The notes under the pieces were generated by a model. It was not told the DNA's origin and searched no databases. It saw only the letters and a list, made by a program, of their open reading frames with translations. A DNA stretch of 64,000 nt, taken from positions 77,057 through 141,056 of the forward strand of contig NZ_CABVHJ010000018.1 in assembly GCF_902497745.1 (NCBI RefSeq), written 5' to 3'. Source of the stretch: Pseudomonas fluorescens (GTDB taxonomy: Bacteria; Pseudomonadota; Gammaproteobacteria; Pseudomonadales; Pseudomonadaceae). How positions within the stretch are numbered: position 1 is the first letter of the stretch; each line of letters starts with the position of its first letter. Positions 17,486 to 26,222 of the stretch are shown here, piece after piece. The position numbers and the translations under genes were made by a program.

Positions 17486-17920
17486 TTACTTCTTCAAACC
17501 ATAATGCTCATCGAGCATGCCCGGTGAGTTCGGGGTCTTCGGTGCGTAGTCGCGCGGCGGCTCCTGATCGCGCGGTGGCGTCAGGCGTTCGCGTGGCGCG
17601 ACTGCCGCGTCAGCGTGCAGGGCAGCGATCAGGCGTTGGCGGGTCTGCTCGTCCAGGGCCAGACGATTGGCGCCCTCGGCGAGATGATCCTGCACTTCCT
17701 GATAGCTCTGGGTGAGCTTCTTGACCAGCATCGCGGTGCTGTTGAAGTGGGTGACCACTTCATTTTGATAACTGTCGAAACGCTCCTGGATATCATCCAG
17801 TTGACGCTGCGTACGGCTCGGCGCGGCGTTCGGCGCAACGCGCGCGATCAGGAATCCAATGGCGACACCCACAACCAGGGCAAGAGTCGGTAACAACCAA
17901 ACTAAGAGCGAGTGTTCCAC
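17486..17920 (-). CDS. zapG: YhcB/ZapG family envelope protein (DUF1043)
   Basis: A 144-residue protein with one N-terminal transmembrane helix (LLPTLALVVGVAIGFLIA), then a coiled-coil-forming segment (RTQRQLDDIQERFDSYQNEV and onward) with the conserved family block HFNSTAMLVKKLTQSYQEVQ, and a Pro-rich tail. Enterobacterial YhcB (ZapG) links cell division with envelope growth. It is followed by a strong terminator and is divergent from the alpha/beta hydrolase. The family assignment is secure; the pseudomonad function is inferred. Confidence 0.85.
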   Translation of the reverse strand: MEHSLLVWLLPTLALVVGVAIGFLIARVAPNAAPSRTQRQLDDIQERFDSYQNEVVTHFNSTAMLVKKLTQSYQEVQDHLAEGANRLALDEQTRQRLIAALHADAAVAPRERLTPPRDQEPPRDYAPKTPNSPGMLDEHYGLKK

Positions 17921-18064
17921 GAGTCCTTCCTCTATAAACGGCTTTGCTTTACGTTAACGGCTCGAACCTGCGCTGTATACCGCGATTCACTCGCAATAGA
18001 TTGGCACAGACAATTTGCTAGACGAGTCGACCCGATTCGAGGTCACGGAGTTCCTTCCTTGCTG

Positions 18065-18694
18065 ATGCGTGAAACCCCTGTAGTGATTGCCGGCCCAGTT
18101 GGCCAAATCGAAGCTTTGTACCTCGACAACGAGCAGCCAATCGGCATCGCGCTGATCTGCCATCCGAACCCGGTGCAGGGCGGCACCATGCTCAACAAGG
18201 TCGTCTCGACCCTGCAGCGCACCGCGCGCGATGCGGGTCTGATCACCTTGCGCTTCAACTATCGCGGCGTCGGCGCCAGCGAAGGTTCGCACGACATGGG
18301 CACCGGCGAAGTCGACGACGCTCAGGCCGCCGCCGCATGGCTGCGCGAGAAACACCCGGATCTGCCGCTGACGCTGTTCGGTTTTTCCTTCGGCGGATTT
18401 GTTGCAGCAAGTCTCGGCGGCCGTCTTGAAGCGCAGGGCGAGCAGCTCAAGCACCTGTTCATGGTCGCCCCGGCAGTCATGCGTCTGAGCGAGCAGGATC
18501 AACTCCCGCAGCAGGGTGAACTCACGGTGATCCAGCCGGAAACCGACGAAGTCATCGATCCGCAACTGGTTTACGACTGGTCGGAAAAACTCCAGCGCCC
18601 CCATGAGCTGCTGAAAGTGGCAGAATGCGGACACTTTTTTCATGGCAAGCTGACCGATCTCAAGGATCTGATCCTGCCGCGTCTCTCGAATTGA
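18065..18694 (+). CDS. Alpha/beta hydrolase
   Basis: A 209-residue serine hydrolase-like protein. The oxyanion HPNPVQGGTM region (about 31-40), FNYRGVGASEG, the nucleophile elbow GFSFGG (Ser near residue 107), an Asp in QPETDEVID and a final His in CGHFFHG give a complete Ser-Asp-His triad. It resembles the small YfhR/dienelactone-type hydrolases of unknown substrate. The start at 18065 (MRETPVV) is chosen because the frame upstream has no family similarity; a nearby TTG is possible. It lies 24 bp before trpS and may be co-transcribed. Confidence 0.8.
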   Translation: MRETPVVIAGPVGQIEALYLDNEQPIGIALICHPNPVQGGTMLNKVVSTLQRTARDAGLITLRFNYRGVGASEGSHDMGTGEVDDAQAAAAWLREKHPDLPLTLFGFSFGGFVAASLGGRLEAQGEQLKHLFMVAPAVMRLSEQDQLPQQGELTVIQPETDEVIDPQLVYDWSEKLQRPHELLKVAECGHFFHGKLTDLKDLILPRLSN

Positions 18695-18718
18695 TTGCAG
18701 TCTGACAAGCGATTACCC

Positions 18719-20074
18719 ATGACGAACCGTACCCGTATCCTCACCGGCATCACCACCACCGGCACGCCGCACCTGGGCAACTACGCCGGCGCCATCCGCC
18801 CGGCGATCCTCGCCAGCCGCGACAGCAATGCCGATTCGTTCTACTTCCTGGCCGACTACCACGCCCTGATCAAATGCGATGACCCGCTGCGCATCCAGCG
18901 CTCGCGTCTGGAAATCGCCGCGACCTGGCTGGCCGGTGGCCTCGATGTCGACCGCGTGACCTTCTACCGCCAGTCCGACATCCCGGAAATCCCTGAGCTG
19001 ACCTGGCTGCTGACCTGCGTAGCCGCCAAGGGCCTGCTCAACCGTGCGCATGCCTACAAGGCTTCGGTGGACAAGAACGTCGAGACCGGTGAAGACCCGG
19101 ATGCGGGCATCACCATGGGCCTCTACAGCTATCCGGTGCTGATGGCGGCGGACATCCTGATGTTCAACGCGCACAAAGTGCCGGTCGGTCGTGACCAGAT
19201 CCAGCACGTGGAAATGGCCCGCGATATCGGCCAGCGCTTCAACCACCTGTTCGGTCAGGGCAAAGAATTTTTCACCATGCCCGAGGCGTTGATCGAAGAA
19301 AGCGTGGCGACGTTGCCGGGCCTCGACGGTCGCAAGATGTCGAAGAGCTACGACAACACCATCCCGCTGTTCTCCAGCGCCAAGGAAATGAAGGACGCGA
19401 TCTCGCGGATCGTCACTGATTCCAAAGCGCCTGGCGAAGCCAAGGATCCGGACAACTCGCACCTGTTCACCCTGTTCCAGGCCTTCGCCACGCCGGCACA
19501 GGCTGACGAATTCCGTAGCGAATTGTTGGGCGGTCTGGGTTGGGGCGAGGCGAAGAACCGTCTCTTCCAGTTGCTCGACAACGATCTCGGCGAGGCTCGC
19601 GACAAGTATCACCAGTTGATCGAGCGTCCGGCGGATCTGGAAGACATCCTGCAGATCGGTGCGAAAAAGGCCCGTGCGGTGGCAACGCCGTTCCTCAACG
19701 AACTGCGTGAAGCCGTTGGCCTGCGTTCCTTCGTCAATCAGGTTCAGGTTGCCGCGACGACCAAGAAGAAAGCCGCGAAAGCCGCACGTTTCGTCAGCTT
19801 CCGTGAAGACGACGGCAGCTTCCGTTTCCGTCTGCTGGCGGCCGACGGCGAGCAACTGCTGTTGTCGCGCAACTTCGCCGACGGCAAAACTGCCGGGCAG
19901 GTGACCAAGCAACTGCAATCCGGCCAACCGCTGGATGTACGCAGCGAAGACCTGGGCTTCAGCGTGTGGCTGGAAGGCGAGTGCGTTGGCGACAGCCCGG
20001 CGTTCGCCGACGCGGCTGCGCGGGACGCGGCCATCGAGGCTCTGCGCGTTGCGCTGACCCCGGTTCAGGACTAA
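18719..20074 (+). CDS. trpS: Tryptophan--tRNA ligase with C-terminal extension
   Basis: A 451-residue class I aminoacyl-tRNA synthetase. The HIGH-type motif appears as TGTPHLGN (about residues 14-21) and the KMSKS motif as GRKMSKSYDN (about 202-211); the tryptophan-specific GEDPDAG and VGRDQIQHVEMARDI segments are present. Standard bacterial TrpS is about 330 residues, so roughly 110 residues are added at the end, beginning after a Lys/Ala-rich linker (TKKKAAKAA) with FREDDGSFRFRLLAADGE. That added block resembles DUF1508/YegP-type domains by eye. The start at 18719 is preferred to an in-frame ATG 24 bases earlier. Confidence 0.93.
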   Translation: MTNRTRILTGITTTGTPHLGNYAGAIRPAILASRDSNADSFYFLADYHALIKCDDPLRIQRSRLEIAATWLAGGLDVDRVTFYRQSDIPEIPELTWLLTCVAAKGLLNRAHAYKASVDKNVETGEDPDAGITMGLYSYPVLMAADILMFNAHKVPVGRDQIQHVEMARDIGQRFNHLFGQGKEFFTMPEALIEESVATLPGLDGRKMSKSYDNTIPLFSSAKEMKDAISRIVTDSKAPGEAKDPDNSHLFTLFQAFATPAQADEFRSELLGGLGWGEAKNRLFQLLDNDLGEARDKYHQLIERPADLEDILQIGAKKARAVATPFLNELREAVGLRSFVNQVQVAATTKKKAAKAARFVSFREDDGSFRFRLLAADGEQLLLSRNFADGKTAGQVTKQLQSGQPLDVRSEDLGFSVWLEGECVGDSPAFADAAARDAAIEALRVALTPVQD

Positions 20075-20113
20075 TCGGCGGCACGGTCCGACCAAGGGCC
20101 GATTGCCATTCCC

Positions 20114-20146
20114 ACGGGCCGTCGCTACAGTGACGGCCCGTTTTTG
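20114..20146 (+). terminator. Terminator after trpS
   Basis: Stem ACGGGCCGTC / GACGGCCCGT with an eight-base loop and five T residues, 40 bp past the trpS stop and just before zapE. Confidence 0.85.
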
Positions 20147-20164
20147 TTGCCTTGCTAACGAATT

Positions 20165-21259
20165 ATGACGCCCCTAGAACGATACCAAGCTGATCTGAAA
20201 CGCCCGGACTTCTTCCATGACGCCGCGCAGGAAACTGCTGTGCGTCATTTGCAGCGTCTGTATGAGGATCTGATCGCCGCCGATCAGAACAAGCCGGGTC
20301 TGTTGAGCAAGCTGTTCGGCAAAAAAGATCAGACGCCGGTCAAGGGCTTGTATTTCTGGGGCGGCGTAGGTCGCGGCAAAACTTACCTGGTCGACACCTT
20401 CTTTGAAGCGTTGCCGTTCAAGGAAAAGACCCGCACCCACTTCCACCGCTTCATGAAGCGTGTACACGAAGAAATGAAAACCCTCGGCGGCGAGAAAAAC
20501 CCGCTGACCATCATCGCCAAGCGCTTCTCGACCGAGTCGCGGGTGATCTGCTTCGATGAATTCTTCGTCTCCGACATCACCGACGCGATGATCCTCGGCA
20601 CGCTGATGGAAGAGCTGTTCAAGAATGGCGTGACCCTGGTCGCGACCTCGAACATCGTCCCGGATGGCTTGTACAAGGACGGTCTGCAACGTGCGCGCTT
20701 TCTGCCGGCCATCGCACTGATCAAGCAGAACACCGAGATCGTCAACGTCGACAGCGGCGTCGACTATCGACTGCGTCACCTCGAACAAGCGGAGCTGTTC
20801 CACTATCCGCTCGACGAAGCCGCTCACGAAAGCCTGCGCAAGAGCTTCAAGGCACTGACGCCGGAATGCACTGCCGCGGTCGAGAATGATGTGCTGATCA
20901 TCGAAAACCGTGAAATCCGAGCTCTGCGCACGTGCGACGACGTGGCCTGGTTCGACTTCCGCGAACTGTGCGACGGCCCGCGTAGCCAGAACGACTACAT
21001 CGAGCTCGGCAAGATCTTCCACGCCGTGCTGCTCAGCGGTGTCGAGCAGATGAGCGTCACCACCGACGACATCGCCCGCCGCTTCATCAACATGGTCGAC
21101 GAGTTCTACGACCGCAACGTCAAGCTGATCATTTCCGCTGAAGTCGAGCTGAAGGATCTGTACACCGGCGGCCGTCTGAATTTCGAATTCCAGCGCACGC
21201 TGAGCCGTCTGCTGGAAATGCAATCGCACGAATTCCTGTCGCGGGCGCACAAGCCTTAA
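20165..21259 (+). CDS. zapE: Cell division protein ZapE (AFG1-like ATPase)
   Basis: A 364-residue AFG1/ZapE-family AAA ATPase. Walker A is GGVGRGKT (about residues 66-73), Walker B is VICFDEFFVSD (about 129), and the sensor region is LVATSNIVPDGLY. The length is typical of the family. In E. coli ZapE binds FtsZ and acts late in constriction, mainly under low oxygen. It stands alone between two terminators, next to trpS as in many pseudomonads. Confidence 0.92.
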   Translation: MTPLERYQADLKRPDFFHDAAQETAVRHLQRLYEDLIAADQNKPGLLSKLFGKKDQTPVKGLYFWGGVGRGKTYLVDTFFEALPFKEKTRTHFHRFMKRVHEEMKTLGGEKNPLTIIAKRFSTESRVICFDEFFVSDITDAMILGTLMEELFKNGVTLVATSNIVPDGLYKDGLQRARFLPAIALIKQNTEIVNVDSGVDYRLRHLEQAELFHYPLDEAAHESLRKSFKALTPECTAAVENDVLIIENREIRALRTCDDVAWFDFRELCDGPRSQNDYIELGKIFHAVLLSGVEQMSVTTDDIARRFINMVDEFYDRNVKLIISAEVELKDLYTGGRLNFEFQRTLSRLLEMQSHEFLSRAHKP

Positions 21260-21276
21260 ACAGATTCGGCAAATAA

Positions 21277-21305
21277 AAAGGGCCTGCAATTGCAGGCCCT
21301 TTTTG
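21277..21305 (+). terminator. Terminator after zapE
   Basis: Perfect stem AGGGCCTGCA / TGCAGGCCCT followed by five T residues. Confidence 0.92.
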
Positions 21306-21327
21306 TATCTGAAATTCGCCTCGAACC

Positions 21328-21419
21328 CTGTGGGAGCGAGCTTGCTCGCGAAAGCGGTGTGTCAGCAATACAAACACTGGCTGACACTACGCCTTCGCGA
21401 GCAAGCTCGCTCCCACAGG
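21328..21419. repeat. REP pair, GTGGGAGCGAGC family, copy 4
   Basis: Arms CTGTGGGAGCGAGC and GCTCGCTCCCACAG, about 45 bp apart, between the convergent zapE and GlxA-type regulator genes. Confidence 0.9.
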
Positions 21420-21440
21420 AGTCCTTGTGTCGTTCAAAAG

Positions 21441-22436
21441 CTAAGCAGCCTGTTGAAACTGCTGCCGATACTGATTCGGCGACAATTCAGTGTGCTGACG
21501 GAACAACCGCGCAAAGAAGCTCGCATCGTCGTAACCGACCTCATAACTGATGGTCTTGATGCTCTTGCGGCTGCCGGACAGCAAGCCTTTCGCTGTTTCG
21601 ATGCGTAGGCGTTGCAGGTAGTGCAACGGCTTGTCGCCGGTGGCGGTCTGGAAGCGCCGCATGAAATTACGGATGCTCATGCCGTGCTCGCGAGCGACGT
21701 CTTCGAAGCGGAACTTGTCGGCAAAGTGTTCTTCGAGCCAGTGCTGGATCTGCAGAATGATCACGTCCTGGTGCAGTTTCTGCCCACCGAAACCGATGCG
21801 TCCCGGCGAATAGCTGCGCTGTACTTCGTAGAGAATGTCACGGGCCACGGCTTGCGCGACGTTGGCCCCGCAGAAGCGCTCGATCAAATAGATGTAAAGG
21901 TCGCAGGCTGACGTGGTGCCGCCGGCGCAATACAAGTTGTCGGCATCGGTCAGATGCTTGTCCTGATTGAGATAGACCTTTGGAAAACGCTCGGCAAAGG
22001 CATTGAAGAAACGCCAGTAGGTGGTCGCTTCCTTGCCGTTGAGCAGGCCAGCCTCGGCCAGCCAGAACACCCCGGTGGCTTCGCCGCACAACACGGCGCC
22101 GCGTGAGTGCTGTTCGCGCAGCCATGGCAGGACTTGTGGATAACGGCTGCACAGCGTATCGAAATCGTCCCAGAACGCCGGGAGGATAATGACATCGGCG
22201 TTTTCCAGGCCACCATCGACCGGCATCACGACGTCACTGAAGCTGTTCACCGGGTTGCCGTCGGGGCTGACCAGGCGTGTTTCGAATGCCGGTGTCAGGC
22301 CGTGGCCCAGTTGTTTGCCATAACGCAGGCTGGCCAGATGGAAGAAATCCTTGGCTTGCATGAGAGTGGAAGCGAAAACCCGGTCGATTGCCAGGATGCT
22401 GACGCGCCGCAAGGGCGTGGAGACGTGCTTGGACAT
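21441..22436 (-). CDS. GlxA-family AraC transcriptional regulator (DJ-1/PfpI sensor domain)
   Basis: A 331-residue regulator combining an N-terminal DJ-1/PfpI amidotransferase-like domain and a C-terminal AraC DNA-binding domain. The DJ-1 nucleophile-elbow position reads AVLCGEATG, keeping a Cys. The two helix-turn-helix units include EDVAREHGMSIRNFMRRF and ISYEVGYDDASFFARLF. Relatives (GbdR, ArgR, CdhR) sense metabolites such as betaine, arginine or carnitine. It is divergent from an acyl-CoA dehydrogenase 151 bp away, a likely target. Confidence 0.87.
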   Translation of the reverse strand: MSKHVSTPLRRVSILAIDRVFASTLMQAKDFFHLASLRYGKQLGHGLTPAFETRLVSPDGNPVNSFSDVVMPVDGGLENADVIILPAFWDDFDTLCSRYPQVLPWLREQHSRGAVLCGEATGVFWLAEAGLLNGKEATTYWRFFNAFAERFPKVYLNQDKHLTDADNLYCAGGTTSACDLYIYLIERFCGANVAQAVARDILYEVQRSYSPGRIGFGGQKLHQDVIILQIQHWLEEHFADKFRFEDVAREHGMSIRNFMRRFQTATGDKPLHYLQRLRIETAKGLLSGSRKSIKTISYEVGYDDASFFARLFRQHTELSPNQYRQQFQQAA

Positions 22437-22504
22437 AATTCAACTTTTGTTTTGTTTTTATAAGGGAAAGTGGTCACCAGACGGCTGGATCGTCTTATTT
22501 TTTG

Positions 22505-22535
22505 TCGGATGTGTCCAGTGTCCTGTGTCAGAGGG
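22505..22535. promoter_or_regulatory. Tandem GTGTCC heptad repeat in the divergent intergenic region
   Basis: Three direct repeats at 22511, 22518 and 22525 (GTGTCC-A-GTGTCC-T-GTGTCA), 7 bp apart, between the GlxA-type regulator and acyl-CoA dehydrogenase. A possible protein-binding site; no other evidence. Confidence 0.3.
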
Positions 22536-22587
22536 GAGGCTTAGTCTCTGAAGGTCATCTCCCTCCAACAAGAAAGAAAGGTGCCGC

Positions 22588-23724
22588 ATGATCCCCAGAA
22601 CCTTGTTTAGCTCCGAGCACGAATTGTTTCGCGACAGCGTACGAACCTTCCTCGAAAAAGAGGCGGTGCCGTTCCATGCGCAATGGGAGAAGCAAGGCCA
22701 CATCGACCGCAAACTCTGGAACAAGGCAGGGGAGGCGGGGATGCTCTGCTCGCACCTGCCGGAAGAGTACGGCGGGTTGGGGGCGGACTTTCTTTACAGT
22801 GCCGTGGTGATCGAGGAGGTCGGTCGACTGGGTTTGACCGGTATCGGTTTCTCGCTGCATTCGGACATTGTTGCGCCGTACATCCTGCATTACGGCAGCG
22901 AGGCGCTGAAGCACAAATACCTGCCGAAACTGGTTTCGGGCGAGATGGTCACGGCCATCGCCATGACCGAGCCGGGCGCCGGTTCCGATCTGCAAGGCGT
23001 GAAGACCACCGCCGTGCTGGACGGTGACGAATATGTGATCAACGGCTCGAAAACCTTCATTACCAACGGTTTTCTCGCGGACCTGGTGATCGTCGTCGCC
23101 AAGACCGATCCAAAGGCCGGGGCCAAGGGCACCAGTCTGTTTCTGGTCGAAGCGAATACGCCGGGCTTCGACAAGGGCAAGCGCCTGGAGAAGGTCGGCA
23201 TGAAGGCGCAGGACACCTCCGAGTTGTTCTTTCAGGATGTGCGCGTACCCAAGGAAAACCTGCTGGGGCAGGCCGGGGCAGGGTTTGCTTATCTGATGCA
23301 GGAGTTGCCGCAAGAGCGTCTGACCGTGGCGATCGGCGGTTTGGCCTCAGCCGAAGCGGCGTTGCAGTGGACTCTGGATTACACCCGTGATCGCAAAGCC
23401 TTTGGCAAGGCGATTGCCGACTTCCAGAACACCCGCTTCAAACTGGCAGAGATGGCGACGGAGATCCAGATCGGTCGAGTGTTCGTCGATAAATGTCTGG
23501 AGATGCATCTGCAAGGCAAGCTGGATGTGCCAACAGCGGCGATGGCCAAGTACTGGGGCACTGACCTGCAATGCAAGGTGCTCGACGAGTGCGTGCAGTT
23601 GCATGGCGGCTACGGTTTCATGTGGGAATACCCGGTGGCCCGGGCGTGGGCGGATGCACGGGTGCAGCGGATTTATGCCGGTACCAATGAAATCATGAAG
23701 GAGATTATTGCGCGGTCGCTTTGA
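22588..23724 (+). CDS. Acyl-CoA dehydrogenase
   Basis: A 378-residue flavoenzyme with all acyl-CoA dehydrogenase signatures: AMTEPGAGSDLQG (FAD/substrate binding, about residues 129-141), the EYVINGSKTFITNG block, LPQERLTVAIGG, and the C-terminal ELHGGYGF-like QLHGGYGFMWEY and YAGTNEIMKEI. It introduces the alpha,beta double bond in beta-oxidation of fatty or branched acids; the sequence resembles long-chain-type enzymes, with the likely catalytic Glu in QERL. It is divergent from the GlxA-type regulator and has a good Shine-Dalgarno (AAGAAAGGTG). Confidence 0.9.
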   Translation: MIPRTLFSSEHELFRDSVRTFLEKEAVPFHAQWEKQGHIDRKLWNKAGEAGMLCSHLPEEYGGLGADFLYSAVVIEEVGRLGLTGIGFSLHSDIVAPYILHYGSEALKHKYLPKLVSGEMVTAIAMTEPGAGSDLQGVKTTAVLDGDEYVINGSKTFITNGFLADLVIVVAKTDPKAGAKGTSLFLVEANTPGFDKGKRLEKVGMKAQDTSELFFQDVRVPKENLLGQAGAGFAYLMQELPQERLTVAIGGLASAEAALQWTLDYTRDRKAFGKAIADFQNTRFKLAEMATEIQIGRVFVDKCLEMHLQGKLDVPTAAMAKYWGTDLQCKVLDECVQLHGGYGFMWEYPVARAWADARVQRIYAGTNEIMKEIIARSL

Positions 23725-23747
23725 CTTTTTGCAGTGAGTTGACTGGC

Positions 23748-23815
23748 CTCTTCGCGAGCAAGCTCGCTCCCACAGGTACGGTGATCCTCTGTGGGAGCGA
23801 GCTTGCTCGCGAAGA
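23748..23815. repeat. REP pair, GTGGGAGCGAGC family, copy 5
   Basis: Arms in the order TTCGCGAGCAAGCTCGCTCC then GTGGGAGCGAGCTTGCTCGC, only about 15 bp apart. It lies between convergent genes and probably folds as one long hairpin. Confidence 0.9.
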
Positions 23816-23830
23816 CGGCTTATCTATCGG

Positions 23831-24871
23831 TCACGGCGCAGGATTCGGATGATCCTTGTGAATCGCCTCAATCCCTTCCAGCACTTCATCCGACAGCTTC
23901 AGATCAAAACTGGCAATGTTGCTGTCCAGTTGCTCAAGCGTCGTCGCCCCAATGATGTTGCTGGTGACGAACGGTTGCTGCGTCACGAAGGCCAAGGCCA
24001 TCTGCGCCGGATCCAGACCGTGTTCACGGGCCAGCGCCACATAACGGCTGCAAGCTGCTTCCGACTGCGCATTGAAATAGCGGCTGAAGCGGCTATAGAG
24101 GCTCAGGCGGCCTTTTGGCGGACGGGCGCCACCTTCGTATTTGCCTGAGAGGAAACCGAACGCCAGCGGCGAATAGGCGAGCAGCCCGCATTGTTCGCGG
24201 ATGGCGATTTCCGCAAGGCCGACTTCAAAACTGCGGTTGAGCAGGTTGTACGGGTTCTGGATCGACACCGCACGCGGCCAGCCACGGGCTTCGGCCAGCG
24301 CCAGAAAACGCATGGTGCCCCACGGGGTTTCGTTGGACAGGCCGATGTGGCGGATCTTGCCGGCCTTCACCTGTTCGTCGAGCGCTTCGAGGGTATCTTC
24401 CAGCGGCGTCAGATTCGCTTCGATCTTGTGCTTGTAGCCCAGCTGTCCGAAAAAGTTGGTGCTGCGCTCCGGCCAGTGCAGTTGATACAGATCGATGTAA
24501 TCGGTCTGCAGACGCTCGAGGCTGGCATCCACCGCTGCGGTGATGTGCTGGCGGTTGTGGCGCAGGTTTTTGTCGCGGATGTAGTCGATGGTGTTGCCGG
24601 GGCCGGCGATCTTGCTGGCGAGGATCCAGTCGGCGCGGTCGCCGCGACTTTTGAAGTAATTGCCGATGTAGCGCTCGGTGGTAGCGTAGGTTTCGGCTTT
24701 TGGCGGCACCGGGTACATCTCGGCGGTGTCGATGAAATTGATCCCGGCTTCCTTGGCCCGTTCGATCTGGGCGAAGGCTTCAGCTTCAGTGTTTTGCTCG
24801 CCCCAGGTCATGGTGCCGAGGCAGATTGCACTCACGTTCAGGTCGGTACGGCCTAGCTGGCGATAGTCCAT
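23831..24871 (-). CDS. NADP(H)-dependent aldo/keto reductase (Tas-like)
   Basis: A 346-residue aldo/keto reductase. The catalytic Tyr is in FIDTAEMYPVPP (about residue 53), with Asp in NFIDTAE, and the C-terminal cofactor loop is in SNIIGATTLEQLDSN. The length and the insert after Tyr match the E. coli Tas subgroup, reductases of small aldehydes and ketones. The start at 24871 (MDYRQLGRTDL) is supported by AAGGAG upstream; a frame opening at 24925 lacks a Shine-Dalgarno. It is monocistronic. Confidence 0.88.
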   Translation of the reverse strand: MDYRQLGRTDLNVSAICLGTMTWGEQNTEAEAFAQIERAKEAGINFIDTAEMYPVPPKAETYATTERYIGNYFKSRGDRADWILASKIAGPGNTIDYIRDKNLRHNRQHITAAVDASLERLQTDYIDLYQLHWPERSTNFFGQLGYKHKIEANLTPLEDTLEALDEQVKAGKIRHIGLSNETPWGTMRFLALAEARGWPRAVSIQNPYNLLNRSFEVGLAEIAIREQCGLLAYSPLAFGFLSGKYEGGARPPKGRLSLYSRFSRYFNAQSEAACSRYVALAREHGLDPAQMALAFVTQQPFVTSNIIGATTLEQLDSNIASFDLKLSDEVLEGIEAIHKDHPNPAP

Positions 24872-25041
24872 CGGGTGCTCCTTGGGCAAAACAATCATAA
24901 AAGCAGGTTGAAATATTTTTCGCAATCTGCATAATTGCCGACCTCTTTCTGCAGTGGAAGTGATGCGCCGCCGCCGAAGAATCTTGCCGTTGAACGGACG
25001 CGCCGACCCGAGCCCCCGAAAGCGTCTGTATCCGGCTGCCT

Positions 25042-25068
25042 TTGACTTGTCAAAGTACGCACTATTCA
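25042..25068 (+). promoter_or_regulatory. Possible rplM promoter
   Basis: TTGACT at 25042 and TATTCA at 25063, 15 bp apart, about 50 bp upstream of rplM. The -35 overlaps a perfect palindrome TTGACTTGTCAA. Spacing is short, so the assignment is tentative. Confidence 0.4.
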
Positions 25069-25116
25069 GTAAGATCCGCCGTCTAATTTACAGGGCGGCC
25101 CCTGAGGCTATAAAGA

Positions 25117-25545
25117 ATGAAAACTTTTACTGCTAAACCGGAAACAGTAAAGCGCGACTGGTTTGTCGTCGACGCTGCTGGTCAGACCCTGGGTCGTCTG
25201 GCCACCGAAATCGCGAGCCGTCTGCGTGGCAAGCACAAGCCTGAGTACACTCCTCACGTTGACACCGGCGACTACATCGTCGTAATCAACGCTGAGCAGA
25301 TTCGTGTTACCGGTGCTAAAACCACTGACAAAATGTACTACTCCCACTCCGGTTTCCCGGGCGGCATCAAGTCGATCAACTTTGAAAAGCTGATCGCTAA
25401 AGCCCCTGAGCGCGTGATCGAGACCGCGGTTAAAGGCATGCTGCCTAAAAACCCACTGGGTCGCGACATGTACCGTAAGCTGAAAGTCTATGCGGGCGCT
25501 GCACACCCACATACTGCTCAGCAGCCCCAAGAACTGAAGTTTTAA
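25117..25545 (+). CDS. rplM: 50S ribosomal protein L13
   Basis: A 142-residue protein recognised over its full length (WFVVDAAGQTLGRLATEIA near the start, DKMYYSHSGFPGG in the middle, KGMLPKNPLGRDMYRKLKVY later). It binds 23S rRNA early in 50S assembly. It is followed after 14 bp by rpsI, the universal pairing. Confidence 0.97.
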   Translation: MKTFTAKPETVKRDWFVVDAAGQTLGRLATEIASRLRGKHKPEYTPHVDTGDYIVVINAEQIRVTGAKTTDKMYYSHSGFPGGIKSINFEKLIAKAPERVIETAVKGMLPKNPLGRDMYRKLKVYAGAAHPHTAQQPQELKF

Positions 25546-25559
25546 CGGAATAGTACATT

Positions 25560-25952
25560 ATGTCGGCGACTCAAAATTACGGCACTGGCCGTCGCAAGAC
25601 CGCAACCGCACGCGTTTTCCTGCGTCCGGGTACTGGTAACATCTCCATCAACAACCGTTCGCTGGAAAACTTCTTCGGCCGTGAAACTGCCCGCATGGTA
25701 GTTCGCCAGCCGCTGGAGCTGACTGAGACTGTCGAGAAGTTCGACATCTACGTCACCGTGATCGGCGGTGGTGTAAGTGGTCAGGCTGGCGCAATCCGCC
25801 ACGGCATCACTCGCGCTCTGATGGACTACGACGAAACCCTGCGTGGCGCTCTGCGCAAAGCTGGCTTCGTTACTCGCGACGCCCGTGAAGTTGAACGTAA
25901 GAAAGTTGGTCTGCGTAAAGCGCGTAAGCGTCCGCAGTACTCGAAGCGTTAA
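25560..25952 (+). CDS. rpsI: 30S ribosomal protein S9
   Basis: A 130-residue protein with the S9 signatures YGTGRRKTATARVF at the start, GGGVSGQAGAIRHGITRAL in the middle, and the basic C-terminal RKARKRPQYSKR tail that reaches the P-site tRNA. It is the second gene of the rplM operon and ends at a strong terminator. Confidence 0.97.
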   Translation: MSATQNYGTGRRKTATARVFLRPGTGNISINNRSLENFFGRETARMVVRQPLELTETVEKFDIYVTVIGGGVSGQAGAIRHGITRALMDYDETLRGALRKAGFVTRDAREVERKKVGLRKARKRPQYSKR

Positions 25953-25973
25953 TTCCGCTTCCGCGTTCAAAAA

Positions 25974-26008
25974 GAACGCCCGCCTCCTCACGGAAGCGGG
26001 CGTTTTTT
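25974..26008 (+). terminator. Terminator after rpsI
   Basis: Stem AACGCCCGC / GCGGGCGTT followed by seven T residues, about 22 bp past the stop. Confidence 0.92.
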
Positions 26009-26046
26009 TATGCCTGTGATTTATCAAAGAATTGCGCTGCGACAAC

Positions 26047-26073
26047 TTGCCACTTCCGTAGACCCCCTATACT
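26047..26073 (+). promoter_or_regulatory. Possible petA promoter
   Basis: TTGCCA at 26047 and TATACT at 26068 (15-bp spacing), 150 bp before petA. The -10 is good and the spacing short. Confidence 0.4.
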
Positions 26074-26222
26074 GCAAGGCTTGAGGGTGAGAGCTCGGGG
26101 TAATTCCCTTGTCAGAATTGGGGCTTTTCATTACCATCTCGGCAAAATTTTTATAAGTAACATTGATTTATTTAGTAGACGCCTGATTTAACAGGCCACA
26201 AAAGCTGATGGGAGAGGACTGA

